A stretch of 64,000 nucleotides of DNA from Pseudomonas frederiksbergensis. GTDB taxonomy: Bacteria; Pseudomonadota; Gammaproteobacteria; Pseudomonadales; Pseudomonadaceae. Made by a program: the position numbers and the translations under genes. The stretch is from positions 2,418,001 to 2,482,000 of the forward strand of contig NZ_CP142104.1 of the NCBI RefSeq assembly GCF_035751725.1, read 5' to 3'. Below are positions 62,286 to 64,000 of this stretch, one piece after another; position 1 is the stretch's first letter; each line of letters starts with the position of its first letter. The notes under the pieces are model-generated. The model did no database searches and had not been told where the DNA came from. It saw only the letters and a program-made list of their open reading frames with translations.

Positions 62286-62360
62286 TCCGGGGTAGTTCAG
62301 CGGTAGAACACCTGGCTCTTAACCGGGTGGGCGCTGGTTCGAATCCAGCCCCCGGACCCA
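62286..62360 (+). tRNA. tRNA-Lys(CTT)-like, 75 nt, Asn-like body, discriminator C73
   Basis: A perfect cloverleaf: acceptor TCCGGGG/CCCCGGA, T8, D-arm GTTC/GAAC with A14, GG and A21, anticodon stem CCTGG/CCGGG with one G-U, loop CTCTTAA (anticodon CTT for AAG Lys), variable TGGGC, T-arm GCTGG/CCAGC with TTCGAAT, and encoded CCA. Odd points: position 73 is C whereas bacterial tRNA-Lys has A73, and the body resembles tRNA-Asn (TCCGGGGTAG... CCCCGGA) more than Pseudomonas tRNA-Lys. Only 24 bp precede the next gene on the same strand. It may not serve normal translation. Confidence 0.85.
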
Positions 62361-62384
62361 TTATTCGCAGGGTCATCAGCACGT

Positions 62385-64000
62385 ATGCTCAAGGACGACA
62401 CTGAATCTGACGGAACACAGGGCATCGGCGCGGGCTATGCGGCCTTCCAATTGTCCAAGGCCCTCATCGCCCAAGGCGCCGATTCCGAGCCAGAAGCCCA
62501 GGTCCAGGTGGCTCAGCGGATCGCCCGTTGGCAGCAGGTACTGGCGCATGCCGTGCAGGGAACTGTGCAGTACGGCGCCCGCATGCCGATGGCGGATATT
62601 CCCGTCTGGGTGACGTTGGAGGTTGCCACGGGCGGGTTTGCCACGGGGCAGCTGCTGGCCGGTGGTCAGCTCAATGAGCACGAGCAAGTGCTGGCAGCAT
62701 CGATCCCGGGCATCCGTCCGGGTTTTGAACGTCTGGATCTCAATGCGTGGTATCTGACGGATGAAGGGCTCGACGTCTTGCGGGGGTATCTGGGGACGGG
62801 CAATTACCGCGTCGATGTTGCGGAAGAGTCGGCCCTGCTGTGCGTGGCGTGGCTGCTGGATCAACATCAAGTGGATGAGGCCTGGGCGCTCATCGAGACG
62901 ATCACCCCGTTCTTCGATCGCTTGCGCTTCTTTCCATCGCCTTGCGCAAAACCACAATCTTCTTCGGCGCAAGTCCATGTATTCAACGTTGGTGAGATTC
63001 GCCAACGGCTCTTGGAGTTGCGGGCTCAGCCACGTCTGGCGGTTCAGAAGCAGGTGATCGAAATCTACCTGCCACTGTACGACGCCGCCGTCGCCCATTT
63101 CCTTTTGACTTACCAGGATGAATGGCCGTGCCGGGTTTATCCCGAGGGCTGGCCCGAAGAGGCCGCTTCGCTTTGCACGCGCTTCAACGCATTCCGCGAT
63201 GCCGAAGAGCACACCATTGGCGCTTCGAAACCACGCCTCTCGGAACTGTTCGCACTGCTCGAACAATGCTCTGGCGACCCAAGCTCGTTGACAGGCCGGC
63301 AAGTCGGCCGGATTCGTCAGATCGTTGGGGATTTCGTGCGCAAGCATGGTCTGCCCGACTCCGACCTTCATCGTGAGTACCGGTCCAGACAGCGCGAGGA
63401 TGTCGCCGCGCCGGGCCACCATGTGCTCGCCAAGGCGGTTGCCAAGCGAATGGAACATTTTCCGGCTGATGATGGCGTATCGGATTTGACGCCCTTGCTT
63501 GAGCCGGTCACTGCGCAAGAGGCAAACGCATTTGCCCTTGCGGGCGAGGCTGATCTTCCGCGATCGATTCGCCAGCGCGTGGAGCGCTGCGGTAGCGGTA
63601 CGATTGCCGAACTGATCGAGCGCGGCTTGATTACGTCGGGCGACACCGTCGCGCGGGTATTGCCGGCGATGACCGCTGACATACGGAGCGCCGGGTTTCG
63701 CGACCCCGCCTTGGGCAATCTCTACGCGGCAACTTATCGTGCTTTTCGCCAGCGCCGCTCGTTGTTACTGGTCGATCTCCAAAGCCAGGTCAGGCTGGAT
63801 GAGCTGCCCTGGGTGGCGCTCATGGAAGGCCAACGACAACGTCACTCGCTCGACGCGGACATCGCTCGGCAGGCGCTTATCGAGGCGTCAGCGCTGACGC
63901 TGACTGCCTTTCCCCAGGCGATCCTGCCCAACAAGCTGCTCAAGGAACTGCGTGCCCTCGCCGAAACAGCCGGGCTGGATCTGCCGTTCGTGGACGAAGT
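62385..64000 (+). CDS. Large unrecognised protein, partial, next to the odd tRNA
   Basis: Open from ATG 62385 (MLKDDTESDGTQGIGAGYAA) to the window edge without a stop: at least 538 codons. Third positions are G/C-rich as in neighbouring genes, and the opposing long frame is antisense. Soluble, with no signal or membrane segment. Stretches such as NYRVDVAEESALLCVAWLL, CRVYPEGWPEEAASLC, GRQVGRIRQIVGDFVRKHG and SGTIAELIERGLITSGDTVA give no known domain. The frame is blocked by a stop at 62304-62306 and no better upstream start exists. Only 24 bp separate it from the tRNA, so the two could form one transcript; its function is unknown. Confidence 0.75.
   Translation, partial: MLKDDTESDGTQGIGAGYAAFQLSKALIAQGADSEPEAQVQVAQRIARWQQVLAHAVQGTVQYGARMPMADIPVWVTLEVATGGFATGQLLAGGQLNEHEQVLAASIPGIRPGFERLDLNAWYLTDEGLDVLRGYLGTGNYRVDVAEESALLCVAWLLDQHQVDEAWALIETITPFFDRLRFFPSPCAKPQSSSAQVHVFNVGEIRQRLLELRAQPRLAVQKQVIEIYLPLYDAAVAHFLLTYQDEWPCRVYPEGWPEEAASLCTRFNAFRDAEEHTIGASKPRLSELFALLEQCSGDPSSLTGRQVGRIRQIVGDFVRKHGLPDSDLHREYRSRQREDVAAPGHHVLAKAVAKRMEHFPADDGVSDLTPLLEPVTAQEANAFALAGEADLPRSIRQRVERCGSGTIAELIERGLITSGDTVARVLPAMTADIRSAGFRDPALGNLYAATYRAFRQRRSLLLVDLQSQVRLDELPWVALMEGQRQRHSLDADIARQALIEASALTLTAFPQAILPNKLLKELRALAETAGLDLPFVDE

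Noticed and set aside
62286..62360. Calling the tRNA a normal tRNA-Asn or tRNA-Lys
   Set aside because: The anticodon is CTT, not GTT, and position 73 is C rather than A (Lys) or G (Asn), so neither standard assignment is secure.
62376..63518. 380-codon minus-strand frame
   Set aside because: It is antisense to an even longer plus-strand frame that runs to the window edge; the plus strand has the G/C-rich third positions and a sensible start, while this translation shows no domain and starts and stops without context.
1..64000. Prophage or integrative element spanning part of the window
   Set aside because: No integrase, phage structural genes or att-like duplications were found; only the Rhs remnant, the MITE-like element and REPINs hint at mobility.

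Overview
The window looks like chromosomal DNA of a fluorescent Pseudomonas (P. fluorescens group). Base composition is GC-rich with G/C-rich third codon positions. It carries REP/REPIN hairpins built on the GTGGCGAGG and TGCTCGCGAA cores typical of these genomes, a DUF6124 gene, OprD-type porins and many LysR/AraC/XRE regulators. There is no rRNA operon, CRISPR array or intact prophage. Gene names are recognised from the translated sequence only; no database search was run.

Layout. 1-15.3 kb is a mosaic of metabolic and regulatory genes: the 3' part of a galactose 1-dehydrogenase-like gene, a divergent XRE-cupin regulator/B3-B4 pair sharing a repeated operator-like motif, yghU, a BdlA-like PAS-PAS chemoreceptor, a three-domain PPOX-flavin-ferredoxin oxidoreductase, an AraC/AhpD-like pair, EamA/LysR and MFS/HxlR divergent pairs, a periplasmic solute-binding protein, trmK, and an aldo-keto reductase with a divergent LysR gene. 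16.4-28.5 kb is a type I secretion locus: a Delta-60/R-module RTX substrate, then the ABC, HlyD-type and TolC-type exporter genes. A LuxR-family regulator with a degenerate receiver follows, then a convergent gene for a 1392-residue repeat protein that is probably a second substrate.

28.7-35.9 kb holds a DUF2231-sorbosone dehydrogenase pair, two SDR genes, a DRGH endonuclease, an OprD porin and an EAL protein. 36-43.3 kb holds an amidase, the GAPDH-arsJ organoarsenical export pair, and a GntR-MFS-amidohydrolase cluster. 43.5-46.5 kb is an overlapping HWE kinase-response regulator-HIT cluster. 46.5-52.6 kb holds an AraC-GyrI regulator, a 146-bp palindromic MITE-like element, a coupled LMW-phosphatase-like/65-aa pair, a YiiX-like hydrolase divergent from an XRE regulator, an exported alpha/beta hydrolase, a cyclophilin-like protein and a LysR regulator.

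52.7-55.4 kb is a decayed Rhs gene whose C-terminal tip overlaps a small two-TM protein, a candidate toxin-immunity pair. 55.7-60.8 kb is a complete four-gene NAD-dependent formate dehydrogenase operon (fdsG-B-A-D order). The right end has REPINs, an orphan pchB-like gene, a DUF6124 gene with a three-way-junction leader, and an odd tRNA-like gene (anticodon CTT, discriminator C). That tRNA sits 24 bp before a large unrecognised gene that runs off the window.

Most promising for novelty are the unusual tRNA with its adjacent unrecognised gene (62.3-64.0 kb), the structured leader at 61.82-61.88 kb, the Rhs tip/small membrane protein pair, and the two-substrate type I secretion locus with an aspartate-less regulator.
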